Below are positions 29,146-38,764 of a DNA stretch of 64,000 nt, piece after piece. A program made the translations under genes and the position numbers. Source of the DNA: Mycolicibacter hiberniae (GTDB lineage Bacteria > Actinomycetota > Actinomycetes > Mycobacteriales > Mycobacteriaceae). Every line of letters starts with the position of its first letter. Position 1 is the first letter of the stretch. The DNA lies in NCBI RefSeq assembly GCF_010729485.1, contig NZ_AP022609.1:2542001-2606000 (forward strand), given 5' to 3'. A model generated the notes under the pieces. That model searched no databases and was not told the DNA's origin. It saw only the letters and a program-made list of their open reading frames with translations.

Positions 29146-32100
29146 TCAGAAGGCTCCGGCGAATTCCGGAATCAGGCTGGCCCACAGGTCGGCCGCTGCG
29201 CCCGAGGCGAATTCGGTGGCATCGGCAGCGCCGGCAGCCGGTGCGCCCAGCAGCTCGGCGATCTGTTGCGGCAGGTCGTTGAACAGCAGGGGCATCAGCC
29301 CGCCGAACCACCCGCCGTCGAGCGTGAAGGCGTCGAAGTCGCTCAGACCCAGGCCGTCCAACAGTCCATCCAGGTTCAGGTTGCCGGTCAGATCGCCCAG
29401 CAGCGCACCCAGCCCCAGGTCCCAGGTGCCCAGGCCGCCGAGCAGACCGCCCAGTGTCATGCCGCCCAGCCCCACACTGCCCAGCAGGTCGGGCAGCGTC
29501 ATCTCCCCCAGCCCGACATCGCCGAGCAACGCGGGCAGGTTCAGGCCGCCCAGCCCGAGGCCGTCGAACAGCCCACCGAGCGTCAGGTCGTCCATGCCCA
29601 GATCGGCCAGCAACCCGGGCAGCGTGACATCGGCCAGATCCAGCGCATCCAACAGCCCCGGCAGGGTGAAGCCGCCGGTACCCAGGTCGGTCAACAGCTC
29701 ACCGAGCGTCAGATCGCCCACGCCCAGGCCGCCCAGCAGACCGGGCAGGGTCATATCGCCCAGGCCCAGATCGGTCAACAGAGCGGGCACGAACATCCCG
29801 CCGATGCCCAAACCGCCCAGCAGGGCCGACAGCGTGGCGTCGCCCAGGCCCACATCAGTCAGCAGCGACGGCAGCGTCGCGTCGCCCAGACCCAGATCGA
29901 TCAACAACCCCGACAGCGTGAAGTTGCCGGTTCCCAGACCACTGAGCAGCTCGCCCAGCGTCAGATCTCCCACGCCCAGGTTGCCGAGCACCCCCGCGAG
30001 CGTGACATCGCCCAGCCCCAGGCTCTCCAGCAGGCCGGGCAGGAAAAAGCCGCCGATGCCCAAACCGCCCAGCAGGGCCGACAGCGTCGCGTCGCCCAGA
30101 CCCAGATCGGTCAACAACCCCGGCAGCGTCGCGTCGCCCAGACCCAGATTGGCCAACAGGCCCGACAGTGTGAAGTTGCCGGTTCCCAAGTCGCTGAGCA
30201 GCTCGCCCAGCGTCAGATCTCCCACGCCCAAGTTGCCGAGCACCCCCGCGAGCGTGACATCGCCCAGCCCCAGGCTCTCCAGCAGGCCGGGCAGGAAAAG
30301 GCCGCCGATGCCGAAGTTGCCCAACAGGCCCGCAAGAGTCGCGTCGCCCAGACCCAGATCGGTCAACAACCCCGGCAGCGTCGCGTCACCCAGACCCAGA
30401 TTGGCCAACAGGCCCGACAGTGTGAAGTTGCCGGTTCCCAAGTCACTGAGCAGGCCGCCCAGGGTGAGGTTCTCCAGGCCCAGCCCCTCCAACAGGCCGG
30501 GCAGCGTCAGGCCGCCCAAGTTCAGCCCGCCGAGCAGAGAACCGAGGCCGAGGTTGCTCAGCTGCAGGTCCTCCAGCAGCCCACCCAGTGTCAGGTCACT
30601 CAGGTTCAGGTTGCCCAGCAAGGAGCCCAGAGTGAGTTCGCCGGTGGCCAGGTTGCCCACCACGGCGCCCAGCGTCATCTCACCCAGCCCCAGGTTGTTG
30701 ACCAGACCCGGCAACGTGAGGTTGCCCACCAGGCTTTGCAGCAGGTTGGCCAGGTTCACCTCGTCGATACCCAAGGCGCCCAGTAGACCGTCGAGGTTCA
30801 GGGCACCCAACGTCAGGCTGCCGACCACGTCGTTCAGTGACAAGGTTCCGATTCCCAGGTTGTCGAGCAGTTGCGGCAGGCTCACGCCCAGGCCCAGGCT
30901 GTTGAGTAGGCCGACCAGATTGTCGTCGCCGAGGCCCACCGCGTTCAGCAGCCCGTTGACGCTCGTGTGTTCCAGCCCCAGGACCTGCAGCAGGCCGTTC
31001 CATCCGGTCCAGCCCAGGGTGAAGTTGCCCAAGCCGAGGTTCAACAGGATCAGGGGCAGGGTCTGGTTGTAGAGCCCCAACCCGTGCAGGACGCCGTTCA
31101 GGCTCACCCCGGCACCCTGCGCGGCGATATTGCCCAACAGGGAGTTCAGGGTCACGTCGAGGCCGAAGAAGCTCAGCAGACCGCCGACGGTGATCCCGGT
31201 CGCATCCAAGGGGCCGTTGAGATTGAGGGCGTCCAGGGCATCGGAGATAAACCCGAGGTCGACCCCCAAGAACCTGAGCAGTGAACCGGCGCCCAGGGTG
31301 ACGTCGAAGTCGTGCAGCAGCCCGCCCAGACCCTGCTGCCCGACGCCGATCGTGTTCAGCAGGTCCACCAGGGTCAGCTGGCCCATACCGAGGTTGTTGA
31401 CCAGGCTGTGCAGGCCCATGGTGCCCAACCCCATGCTGTTGATCATGGTGCCGATGCTGATGTCGCCCAGCCCGAGGTTGTTCAGCACGTCCTTGACGAC
31501 CAGGCCGTTCATGTTCAGGTTGTAGAACAGCGTGTGCAGGCTCATCCCGCCCAGCCCCAGGTCGCCCAGGAGGCCGCCGAGGCTTTGGTTGCCCAGTCCG
31601 AGGCTGGTCAGCATGCTCGGCAGTGTCGTGGTGCCCAGCAGGGAGCCGACCAGGCCGGACAGCGTGATGTCGCCCATGTCCATGTGGCCCAACAGTTCTG
31701 GCAGGGTGGTGCCGCCGGCCCCGATGCCGCCGACCAGCCCGCCCAAGGTCAGCTCGGTCAGCCCCAGGTCGCCGATCAGGCCGGGCAGCGTGGTGGCGCC
31801 CAATCCGATGCCGGTCAGCAGTCCGTTGAGGTCCAGGTTGTCCAGGCCGACGGCGCCGACCAGGCCGCCCACACTCAGGCCGGTCAGGGCCAACGTGTCC
31901 ACCAAGCCGCCCAGTGTCAGGTCCGCGGTGCCCAGACCTGCCAGCAGGCTGCCCAGCGTCAGATCGGTCATTCCCAGGTCGTCGACCAGGTCGGGCAACG
32001 TGGTCCCGCCCAGCCCGATGTCCCCAAGGAAGGCGCTGACGTTCAGGCTGCCCAGCCCCACCCCGTCCAGCAAGCCGACCAGCGTGGTGTCGCCCAACCC

Positions 32101-33918
32101 GACGCCGTCCAGCAGCCCGGGCAACGTCATATGCCCCAGACCCGCGCCGCCAAGCAGCCCGGGCAGGGTCATCTCACCCAGCCCCAGACCGTCCAACAGC
32201 CCGGTCAGCGTGGTGTCGCCCATCCCCAGGTCCTCGATCAAGTCGGGCAACGTGGTACCGCCCAACCCGACCGCGCCCAGCAGCGCCCCGACGTCCAGAC
32301 CGCCCAGCCCCACCCCGTCCAGCAAGCCGACCAGCGTGGTGTCGCCCAACCCGACGCCGTCCAGCAGCCCGGGCAACGTCATATGCCCCAGCCCGGCGCC
32401 GCCGAGCAGCCCGGGCAGGGTCATCTCACCCAGCCCCAGACCGTCCAACAGCCCGGTCAGCGTGGTGTCGCCCATCCCCAGGTCCTCGATCAAGTCGGGC
32501 AACGTGGTACCGCCCAACCCGACCGCGCCCAGCAGCGCCCCGACGTCCAGACCGCCCAGCCCCACCCCGTCCAGCAAGCCGACCAGGGTGGTGGTGCCCA
32601 ACCCGACGCCGTCCAGCAGCCCGGGCAACGTCATATGCCCCAGCCCGGCGCCGCCGAGCAGGGCGGGCAGCGTGAGGTCACCCAGCCCGACGCCTTCCAA
32701 CAGGCCGACCAGCGTCAGTTCGCCCAGTCCCAGGTCTTCCATCAGGCCGGCCAGCCCGGCACCGCCCAGGCCCACATCCGCCAGCAGCTCCGACAGTGGC
32801 GTGTCGCCCACTCCGACATCGTTCAAGAGTTCGGCCAACGTGGTGTCGCCCAGGCCCACGCCACCCAGCAGCCCCGTCAAGGTCATGTCCCCCATGCCGA
32901 CGTCGGCCAGCAGGTCGCCCAACATCACGCCGTTCAGGCCCACCCCGCCCAGTAGCCCGCCCAGCGTCAGGCCGCCCAATCCCAGGTCGCCCAGCACCTC
33001 GGGCAGCGTCACGTCCCCCAACCCGATGGTCCCCAGCACCTGATCGAGACCCAGGCCGCCCATTCCGACACCGTCGAGCAGGCCGCCCAGTGTCATGCTG
33101 CCCAGCCCGAGGTCACCCAGCAGTCCCGGTAGCGGTGTGGTCAGCACGTGGTCGAGCACTCCGCCCAGGTCGATGTCGGCGCCACCCAAGGCGTTGAGCA
33201 CCGTGCCCAAGCCGCCGAGCAATCCGTCCAGCTGGGTCAGCAGTTCTCCGACGGGCAGCTGGGTGTCGAGTGTCTGCGTGGGAACCAGCAACCCGTTGAA
33301 CGCCGGGATGCTCACGCCCAGCACATCGAGGTTGTCCGAGCCGTTGAGGTAGGCGTTCAGCAGGTGGGCCGGGGCGGTCAGCAGCGCGGCGAGGATGTCC
33401 TGCGGATCGGTAGCCGCCTGCATGGTGCCGATGATTCCGTTCAGCTCGTTGAAAGTGGCCACCGTCGGCCCCAGACCGGCGATCAACATGGCCAGCGGCA
33501 CCGAGAGGTCTACCGATATCGGCGCCGGCAGCGGCAGGATCTGGGCGCCGATCACCGGGAGCAGGGTCGCCAGAAGGCTGCTCACCTGCTGCACGTTGTT
33601 GGAGATGTTCTCCAGCACGCCACCGATCGATTGCGGATCGGCGCTGAGCTGCTCCAGATAACCCGTCCAGTTGGTGACGATCTGTTGCAGTACCGGAAAC
33701 GGCTGGGCAAGCCACTGCTGGTTCATGGCTTGCACGTTGGCCAGGGTGTTGGCGTAGAGGTTCTGGTAGGGCCCGATGATGTCTGCCGTGTCCCCGGCCA
33801 GCGTTACGGCCCGCACCTGGACGTCAGCGGGCAGCGGCTGGATCGGTGTGACGGCGATGACGCTGGCGCCGAAGAGTACGACGCCGGTCGTGATGTACGG
33901 ACGGAGTGCCTGTCGCAT
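29146..33918 (-). CDS. Giant exported protein of 14-residue Gly/Leu repeats
   Basis: A 1590-residue protein. It begins MRQALRPYITTGVVLFGASV, a hydrophobic export signal seen in several mycobacterial surface proteins, then a non-repetitive domain to about residue 260. From about 263 to 1526 it is built of a 14-residue unit, roughly L-x-x-[LV]-G-[LM]-G-x-x-T-L-x-x-L, by length about 85-90 copies, with a degenerate centre (about 800-1010). The C-terminus (about 1527-1590) is non-repetitive and ends PEFAGAF. The unit is neither PGRS nor the MPTR NxGxGNxG motif, and there is no PE or PPE domain. The ATG at 33918 has an AGGAG site 7 bases upstream. A surface, adhesive or antigenic role is inferred only from build and export. 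Confidence 0.8.
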   Translation of the reverse strand: MRQALRPYITTGVVLFGASVIAVTPIQPLPADVQVRAVTLAGDTADIIGPYQNLYANTLANVQAMNQQWLAQPFPVLQQIVTNWTGYLEQLSADPQSIGGVLENISNNVQQVSSLLATLLPVIGAQILPLPAPISVDLSVPLAMLIAGLGPTVATFNELNGIIGTMQAATDPQDILAALLTAPAHLLNAYLNGSDNLDVLGVSIPAFNGLLVPTQTLDTQLPVGELLTQLDGLLGGLGTVLNALGGADIDLGGVLDHVLTTPLPGLLGDLGLGSMTLGGLLDGVGMGGLGLDQVLGTIGLGDVTLPEVLGDLGLGGLTLGGLLGGVGLNGVMLGDLLADVGMGDMTLTGLLGGVGLGDTTLAELLNDVGVGDTPLSELLADVGLGGAGLAGLMEDLGLGELTLVGLLEGVGLGDLTLPALLGGAGLGHMTLPGLLDGVGLGTTTLVGLLDGVGLGGLDVGALLGAVGLGGTTLPDLIEDLGMGDTTLTGLLDGLGLGEMTLPGLLGGAGLGHMTLPGLLDGVGLGDTTLVGLLDGVGLGGLDVGALLGAVGLGGTTLPDLIEDLGMGDTTLTGLLDGLGLGEMTLPGLLGGAGLGHMTLPGLLDGVGLGDTTLVGLLDGVGLGSLNVSAFLGDIGLGGTTLPDLVDDLGMTDLTLGSLLAGLGTADLTLGGLVDTLALTGLSVGGLVGAVGLDNLDLNGLLTGIGLGATTLPGLIGDLGLTELTLGGLVGGIGAGGTTLPELLGHMDMGDITLSGLVGSLLGTTTLPSMLTSLGLGNQSLGGLLGDLGLGGMSLHTLFYNLNMNGLVVKDVLNNLGLGDISIGTMINSMGLGTMGLHSLVNNLGMGQLTLVDLLNTIGVGQQGLGGLLHDFDVTLGAGSLLRFLGVDLGFISDALDALNLNGPLDATGITVGGLLSFFGLDVTLNSLLGNIAAQGAGVSLNGVLHGLGLYNQTLPLILLNLGLGNFTLGWTGWNGLLQVLGLEHTSVNGLLNAVGLGDDNLVGLLNSLGLGVSLPQLLDNLGIGTLSLNDVVGSLTLGALNLDGLLGALGIDEVNLANLLQSLVGNLTLPGLVNNLGLGEMTLGAVVGNLATGELTLGSLLGNLNLSDLTLGGLLEDLQLSNLGLGSLLGGLNLGGLTLPGLLEGLGLENLTLGGLLSDLGTGNFTLSGLLANLGLGDATLPGLLTDLGLGDATLAGLLGNFGIGGLFLPGLLESLGLGDVTLAGVLGNLGVGDLTLGELLSDLGTGNFTLSGLLANLGLGDATLPGLLTDLGLGDATLSALLGGLGIGGFFLPGLLESLGLGDVTLAGVLGNLGVGDLTLGELLSGLGTGNFTLSGLLIDLGLGDATLPSLLTDVGLGDATLSALLGGLGIGGMFVPALLTDLGLGDMTLPGLLGGLGVGDLTLGELLTDLGTGGFTLPGLLDALDLADVTLPGLLADLGMDDLTLGGLFDGLGLGGLNLPALLGDVGLGEMTLPDLLGSVGLGGMTLGGLLGGLGTWDLGLGALLGDLTGNLNLDGLLDGLGLSDFDAFTLDGGWFGGLMPLLFNDLPQQIAELLGAPAAGAADATEFASGAAADLWASLIPEFAGAF
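29880..30480 (-). repeat. 252-bp higher-order repeat B in the repeat protein
   Basis: A block of six 14-residue units (LGTGNFTLSGLL, LGLGDATLPGLL, LGLGDATL, GIGG-FLPGLL, LGLGDVTLAGVL, LGVGDLTL) recurs. The landmark AAGTTGCC starts at 29921, 30173 and 30425, exactly 252 bp apart each time. Copies are nearly identical at DNA level, so the duplications are recent or kept uniform by conversion. Confidence 0.9.
32045..32660 (-). repeat. 252-bp higher-order repeat A in the repeat protein
   Basis: A different block of six 14-residue units (LGLGEMTLPGLL, AGLGHMTLPGLL, VGLGDTTLVGLL, VGLGGLDVGALL, VGLGGTTLPDLI, LGMGDTTLTGLL) is repeated. The landmark CAAGCCGACC starts at 32071, 32323 and 32575, again exactly 252 bp apart. 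The sequence family differs from repeat B, but the period is the same. Confidence 0.9.
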
Positions 33919-34510
33919 GATCCGCTCCTGAGGTCGGGGCCGGCCTTGGTCGGCGACTCGGATCTCGGCAGCGTATGACACAGGCGATTCTTAGGTTGAC
34001 GCCGAATTAGTCATTGTTACTTCTCCGTGATTGATTCGTTATCATTCCGTGATTTTTATATGGTGCTGATGTCCAGTCTCTTTACATCGCCAACGCGGCG
34101 GGTAGCGGAATACGTGAATTGTAAATTTGGTGGATCCTCGACGCCTTTTGGGGCCACCAGCCGTTTCGACGGCTCCCAGTACGTGGCCGCCAAACCCTGC
34201 CGCTTCCAGCGCATAGGCCCCGACTCCCCGCACTGAAGCGACGATGACCCCCGCCATGCCGGACAATTGCAATTAGTTCGGTCATGAATGCAGGCGGGCC
34301 CGCGTCCGGGCCGCAATTGTTGGCACCGAACTGTCGTTGTGCTAATTCAGGCGGGCGAGAAGACACCCATCTCCGGGGCTAAGACGGAGGCCGGCGGGCC
34401 GGGTTCTCCCCTCGGTTTCGGCACCTTGACGCCGTCAGAGACTGACACTTTCCACGGCTTTTGCACAGGTAATCCACACAGTGGGGATGGATGGCGGCGC
34501 TGCCGGCGGC
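33919..34510. other. 592-bp gap, partly AT-rich, between the repeat protein and lpqB
   Basis: No convincing gene lies here. The stretch 33985-34130 is much richer in A+T than the surroundings and probably carries the promoter of the repeat protein (minus strand). A 69-codon plus-strand reading frame at 34027-34236 has no ribosome site or recognisable motif. The right part (34290-34510) lies just downstream of the lpqB stop, and I see no clear terminator in it. The composition break fits the junction of the accessory block with the backbone. Confidence 0.5.
34024..34054. promoter_or_regulatory. Direct repeat TCCGTGATT, possible regulator sites
   Basis: TCCGTGATT occurs at 34024-34032 and 34046-34054, exactly 22 bp apart, about two helical turns, so both copies face the same side of the DNA. 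They sit about 110-135 bases upstream of the repeat-protein start beside an AT-rich run (TATAAAAAT on the minus strand) that could be a promoter element. Confidence 0.45.
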
Positions 34511-36277
34511 TTAACCGGGCAGTACCGGGACCGCGCCGCCGACCATGAACGGTCCGATGGGCGACCAGCTCTGCTCATCCTCGGCCGCTGCCGACGACAG
34601 CGCCAGCACGCCACGGGGGTCGGCCACATACACCGTCGAGGGGTCGGCGACGATGGTGGACACCGGGGGCTGCAGATTGCCGCTGGGCGCATCGGAGTTC
34701 ACCCCGTCGATGTTGACGTAGGACACCGGATGTTTGGGATCCGACCGACTCACCACGATGTCGTCACCGGTGCGCCAGCTCAGCGATACCGCCGAGGAAC
34801 CGAGCCCGAAACCCAGCCGGCGGGGGTAGTGCAGGGTGAACTGGCCGCCGGGCATCTGCTCCACGCCGGCCAGGATCACCTGGCCGCCGATCACCATGGC
34901 CGCCCGGGTGCCGTCCCGGGACAGTTGCAGCTCGCTGATCGGACCGGGGAACCGCGCCGAAACCGCCCCCGAGTCGACCGGAATCCGGGCCGGCCGGCCG
35001 GTGGCCACCTCCTGGATGGCCCGCAGCACGTTGTTGCCGTCGACCACCACCCAGACCGCCTCGTCCAGCGACCAACTCGGCCGCGACAGGGTGTGGCCCT
35101 CCGCCGCCTGCACGGCCTCGCCGCCGAGGTCGCCGATCCACAGCGTGGACTCCGGATCGCCGGGGTGCACCACCACCGATGCGACCTGGCGCCCGTTGCG
35201 CGACAGTGCGGACGACTCCTGATCGGGCTCCCGGCCGAAGGCCCCGGGCACGCGGTTGGCCTGCTGGCCGTCGAGGACCAGCAGCGATCCGCCCACCAGT
35301 GCGTGGATCCCGGCGCCGGCGCCGTCGGAGGCGCCCGGGTCGGTGGTGGCGACGTCCGAGGTGGTCCACCCGTTGGGGAACCTGTCGTCGAGTGCCGCAC
35401 CGTCGGCGTCGATCACATAGGGACCCTTGATGTCGGCCCGGTTGAGCGTCCAGATCAGTTGCGCGGCAAGCAATTTTCTGGTGTTGGGGTCGGTGGTCGA
35501 CAAGCTGTCCAGGTCGATCTTGGCCCCGCCATAGCCGCGGCCCACCCCGCTTTTGCCGCCGTCGGCGCGGGTCACCGGCCCGCGCAGCCGTACCGGCGCC
35601 GACAGCAGGTTGCGTACCCCGGCCATCTCCGGGCGGGGGCCGGCGATCAGCTTGGACACCAACTCGGTTGCGAGCTGGTCGGGGTCGGAGACCGCGACGT
35701 AGCGCGGGTCGGGAACCACGGTCTTGCCCGTCGGGTCGACGAAGTAGAGCGTATTGCGCTTGTAGGCGGCCTGGAACTGCTGCCAGTCCAGGAAGACTCC
35801 GTTGGGCAGCCGGTCGATGCGCCACCCTTCGGAAGTCTTGAGCAATTCGATCGGCTCGGGAGCCGGCAGCGCCCCCTCGGCGGTCTCGAACACCCCCATG
35901 TCCGACAGGGACCCCAGGATGTCGGCGCGCATGGTGACCGCCACCCGTCCGGCGCTGCGCGTCTCGACGAACACCACGTTGTCGATCAGCAGCGCGCTGC
36001 CGGCGTCGTCCCACGAGTCGGATGCTTCCTGCGTGAGGAACTGCCGCGCCGCGCGGTGCCGGTTGGCCGGATCCGCGGTCGCCTTGAGGAATTCCCGCAG
36101 CAGGACATCGGGATCCATGCCCGGGGTGGGCTTGGGTAACACCGACGGCGGCGGCGATTCGACCGTGCCGACGGCCTGCGGAGCCGAGTTGCTGGGCACC
36201 CCGGCGCACCCCGCGAGCGCCAGGACCACCGCGGTCACGGCCAGCATCAGCACCGCCGTACGCATGCGGCGCATCAT
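34511..36277 (-). CDS. lpqB: Lipoprotein LpqB
   Basis: A 588-residue lipoprotein of the MtrAB-LpqB system. Signal peptide with lipobox LALAGC, so C24 is lipidated. A GerMN-like domain lies around residues 60-250 and a beta-propeller-like C-terminal part around 300-588. LpqB interacts with the MtrB sensor domain in mycobacteria and affects cell-wall homeostasis and division. Its ATG at 36277 overlaps the mtrB stop as ATGA, so the two are coupled. It corresponds to Rv3244c. Confidence 0.94.
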   Translation of the reverse strand: MMRRMRTAVLMLAVTAVVLALAGCAGVPSNSAPQAVGTVESPPPSVLPKPTPGMDPDVLLREFLKATADPANRHRAARQFLTQEASDSWDDAGSALLIDNVVFVETRSAGRVAVTMRADILGSLSDMGVFETAEGALPAPEPIELLKTSEGWRIDRLPNGVFLDWQQFQAAYKRNTLYFVDPTGKTVVPDPRYVAVSDPDQLATELVSKLIAGPRPEMAGVRNLLSAPVRLRGPVTRADGGKSGVGRGYGGAKIDLDSLSTTDPNTRKLLAAQLIWTLNRADIKGPYVIDADGAALDDRFPNGWTTSDVATTDPGASDGAGAGIHALVGGSLLVLDGQQANRVPGAFGREPDQESSALSRNGRQVASVVVHPGDPESTLWIGDLGGEAVQAAEGHTLSRPSWSLDEAVWVVVDGNNVLRAIQEVATGRPARIPVDSGAVSARFPGPISELQLSRDGTRAAMVIGGQVILAGVEQMPGGQFTLHYPRRLGFGLGSSAVSLSWRTGDDIVVSRSDPKHPVSYVNIDGVNSDAPSGNLQPPVSTIVADPSTVYVADPRGVLALSSAAAEDEQSWSPIGPFMVGGAVPVLPG

Positions 36278-37923
36278 CCGATCCTCTCCGCGTGCTCGCG
36301 GGCGCGCTGACGGCGTTCGCGCCGCTCGGCGGGGCTCACCGGCTTCATCGGCAGCGGACTGGTGGTCACCTTGTGTCCGCGTACCAGCGGCAGGGTGAGG
36401 CGGAAGCAGGCGCCCTTGCCCGGTTCGCCCCAGGCCTCCAGCCGGCCCTGGTGCAGCCGGGCGTCTTCCACGCTGATCGCCAGCCCCAGCCCGGTCCCCC
36501 CGGAGCGCCGCACCCGAGATGGGTCGGCGCGCCAGAATCGGCTGAACACCAGCTTCTCCTCACCCGGCCGCAACCCGACTCCGTGGTCGCGCACCGTCAC
36601 CGCCACCGTATCGATATCGGCCGCCATCCGGATCACCACGGGCTTGCGTTCGGCGTGGTCGACGGCGTTGGCGATCAGATTGCGCAGGATGCGTTCGACC
36701 CGGCGCGGGTCGACCTCGGCGATCACCGGATCCGCGGGCATGTCCACCTTGAGCTGAACGTCGGCGTCGGCGGCCAGGTGCCCCACGTTCTCCAGTGCGC
36801 TGTTGACCGTCGACCGCAGGTCCACCGACTCCACGGACAGTTCCGCGACGCCGGCGTCGTGGCGGGAGATCTCGAGCAGATCGTTGAGCAGCGACTCGAA
36901 TCGGTCCAGCTCACTGACCAGCAACTCGGTCGAACGCCGCAGCGAGGGTTCCAGATCGTCACTGTGGTCGTGGATCAGGTCGGCGGCCATCCGCACCGTG
37001 GTCAGCGGGGTGCGCAACTCGTGACTGACGTCGGAGGTGAACCGGCGCTGCAGGTTGCCGAACTCCTCGAGCTGGGTGATCTCGCGTGACAGGCTCTCGG
37101 CCATGTCGTTGAACGACACCGCCAGCCGGGCCATGTCGTCTTCGCCGCGCACCGGCATCCGCTCGGACAGATGTCCCTCGGCGAACCGCTCGGCGATCCG
37201 GGATGCGGACCGTACCGGCAGCACCACCTGTCGCGACACCAGCAGGGCGACACCGGCCAGCAACACCAGCAGCACCAGGCCACCGGTGGCGATCGTGCCG
37301 CGCACCATGCTGATCGTGTTGCGCTCGGTGCCCAGCGGATAGATCAGGTACAGCTCCAGGTTGGTGATCCGCGACGCCGTCGGGGTCCCGATCACCAGCG
37401 CGGGACCGGAGAAGCCCTCGACGTGGACGGTGGCGTACTGGTAGCTGACCTGGCCGGCCTTGACGAATTCGCGCAGCGCGGTCGGGACCTGGTCCACCGG
37501 GCCCGCGGAGGTCGCCGCACGCGGGCCCTCGCCGGGCACCACCAGCACCGCGTCGAATGCGCCGGCGGTTCCGCTGCCGGCAGCCGGGTCGGTCTTGGAC
37601 ATCAGCGTGTTGCGCGCCAGCTGCAGACTCGAGCTCAGCGAGCGGGCCTCCTCACCCCCGACGATCCCGCCGGCGGTGACCCGCGCCCGCCCGATCTGTT
37701 CGGTGGCCGCGCGGACCTTGACGTCGAGCACGCGATCGGTGATCTGGCTGGTCAACACGAAGCCCAGGCCTAAGATCACCACGGCCGACAGCCCGAGTGT
37801 GAGCACCACCACCCGCAGCTGCAGGGAACGACGCCAGGCGGCCTGCACCGCGCGGCGCAGGGTGTTCACGCCGAGCAGCAGCGGTCCCGACCGTCGGGGG
37901 CGTCGTCTGGAACTGAAGATCAC
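36274..37923 (-). CDS. mtrB: Sensor histidine kinase MtrB
   Basis: A 549-residue kinase with helices near residues 38-60 and 210-232 flanking the extracellular sensor, a HAMP domain ([20 protein letters not shown]), the phospho-acceptor [10 protein letters not shown], and HATPase boxes [19 protein letters not shown] and [12 protein letters not shown] basic tail ends [17 protein letters not shown]. It phosphorylates MtrA and is tied to the division septum in mycobacteria. The GTG at 37923 follows a GGGGAGAG site. A small reading frame upstream ends across this start codon. Confidence 0.95.
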   Translation of the reverse strand: MIFSSRRRPRRSGPLLLGVNTLRRAVQAAWRRSLQLRVVVLTLGLSAVVILGLGFVLTSQITDRVLDVKVRAATEQIGRARVTAGGIVGGEEARSLSSSLQLARNTLMSKTDPAAGSGTAGAFDAVLVVPGEGPRAATSAGPVDQVPTALREFVKAGQVSYQYATVHVEGFSGPALVIGTPTASRITNLELYLIYPLGTERNTISMVRGTIATGGLVLLVLLAGVALLVSRQVVLPVRSASRIAERFAEGHLSERMPVRGEDDMARLAVSFNDMAESLSREITQLEEFGNLQRRFTSDVSHELRTPLTTVRMAADLIHDHSDDLEPSLRRSTELLVSELDRFESLLNDLLEISRHDAGVAELSVESVDLRSTVNSALENVGHLAADADVQLKVDMPADPVIAEVDPRRVERILRNLIANAVDHAERKPVVIRMAADIDTVAVTVRDHGVGLRPGEEKLVFSRFWRADPSRVRRSGGTGLGLAISVEDARLHQGRLEAWGEPGKGACFRLTLPLVRGHKVTTSPLPMKPVSPAERRERRQRAREHAERIG

Positions 37924-38003
37924 GTGCGTTTCTCTCCCCCGCAGGCGGGAGGTACCCCCACAGCATCACCGGCGCGGCGCCCTGTCGGAGAAGCGAGGAT
38001 CAC
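37920..38003 (-). CDS. Possible 27-residue ORF between mtrA and mtrB
   Basis: In the 102-bp gap between mtrA and mtrB, a GTG at 38003 with a GGGGAG ribosome site opens a 28-codon frame ([20 protein letters not shown] then CGGEKRT). Its TGA overlaps the mtrB GTG as GTGA. Its start region is an imperfect copy of the mtrB start region: 17 bases at 37998-38014 match 37918-37934 with two differences. It may couple mtrB translation to mtrA, or be a leftover of a duplicated start. Nothing shows that the peptide itself has a function. Confidence 0.4.
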   Translation of the reverse strand: MILASPTGRRAGDAVGVPPACGGEKRT

Positions 38004-38025
38004 CTGCGCTTCTCCCCGGCGGGGA

Positions 38026-38712
38026 TCACGGAGGTCCGGCCTTGTAACCCACTCCTCGGACGGTCAGCACCACGGTCGGGTTCTCGGGATCCTGCTCCAC
38101 CTTCGCCCGCAGGCGCTGGACGTGCACGTTCACCAGTCGGGTGTCCGCCGGATGGCGGTATCCCCAGACCTGTTCGAGAAGCACCTCACGAGTAAACACC
38201 TGCCGCGGCTTGCGTGCCAGCGCCACCAGCAGGTCGAACTCCAGGGGGGTCAGCGAGATCTGTTCGCCGGCCCGGCTCACCTTGTGCGCCGGCACGTCGA
38301 TGTCGATGTCGGCGATCGAGAGCAGCTCCGCCGGCTCGTCGTCGTTGCGGCGCAGCCGGGCGCGGACCCGGGCCACCAACTCCTTGGGCTTGAAGGGCTT
38401 CATGATGTAGTCGTCAGCACCCGACTCCAGCCCGAGCACCACGTCAACGGTGTCGGTCTTGGCGGTGAGCATCACGATCGGCACACCAGAGTCCTTACGC
38501 AACACCCGGCAGACGTCGATGCCGTTCATTCCGGGCAGCATCAGGTCCAACAACACCAGGTCGGGCCGAAGCTCGTGCACCGCGGTCAGCGCCTGGGTGC
38601 CATCACCGACGACCGCGGTGTCGAAACCCTCCCCACGCAACACGATGGTGAGCATCTCGGCCAGCGAAGCGTCGTCGTCGACGACAAGGATCCTTTGCCT
38701 CATGGCGTACAT
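38026..38712 (-). CDS. mtrA: Response regulator MtrA
   Basis: A 228-residue OmpR-type regulator, nearly identical to the M. tuberculosis protein as I recall it and equal in length with this start. Receiver: DDD near residues 13-15, phospho-acceptor Asp in LVLLDLMLPG, MLTAKTD, KPFKPKEL. Winged helix: SLTPLEFDLLVALARKPRQV, VNVHVQRLRAKVEQDPENPT, VRGVGYKAG. It is an essential regulator of envelope, division and replication genes. The ATG at 38703 (MRQRIL) is an alternative start nine bases later. Confidence 0.95.
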   Translation of the reverse strand: MYAMRQRILVVDDDASLAEMLTIVLRGEGFDTAVVGDGTQALTAVHELRPDLVLLDLMLPGMNGIDVCRVLRKDSGVPIVMLTAKTDTVDVVLGLESGADDYIMKPFKPKELVARVRARLRRNDDEPAELLSIADIDIDVPAHKVSRAGEQISLTPLEFDLLVALARKPRQVFTREVLLEQVWGYRHPADTRLVNVHVQRLRAKVEQDPENPTVVLTVRGVGYKAGPP

Positions 38713-38764
38713 GGTGTCACCAGATTGAGACAAAACGCGGCTATCACACGGGCGTTTCGCAGAG

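Noticed and set aside
29880..32660. Regular DNA repeats that could suggest a CRISPR array.
   Set aside because: The period is 42 bp (252 bp at the higher order) with no unique spacers, and it codes for a continuous peptide repeat.
27952..33043. Very long plus-strand frames opposite devS, the nitroreductase and the repeat protein (up to 944 codons, Gln/Arg-rich).
   Set aside because: They are antisense images of GC-rich codons and of the 42-bp coding repeat. They lack ribosome sites, and the minus-strand frame has an export signal and sensible ends.
29146..33918. Classification of the giant protein as PE_PGRS or PPE-MPTR.
   Set aside because: There is no PE or PPE domain, no GGAGG runs and no NxGxGNxG units; the 14-residue unit is different.
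34027..34236. A 69-codon plus-strand frame in the AT-rich gap.
   Set aside because: It has no ribosome site, motif or signal peptide, and its first part overlaps the likely regulatory repeats.
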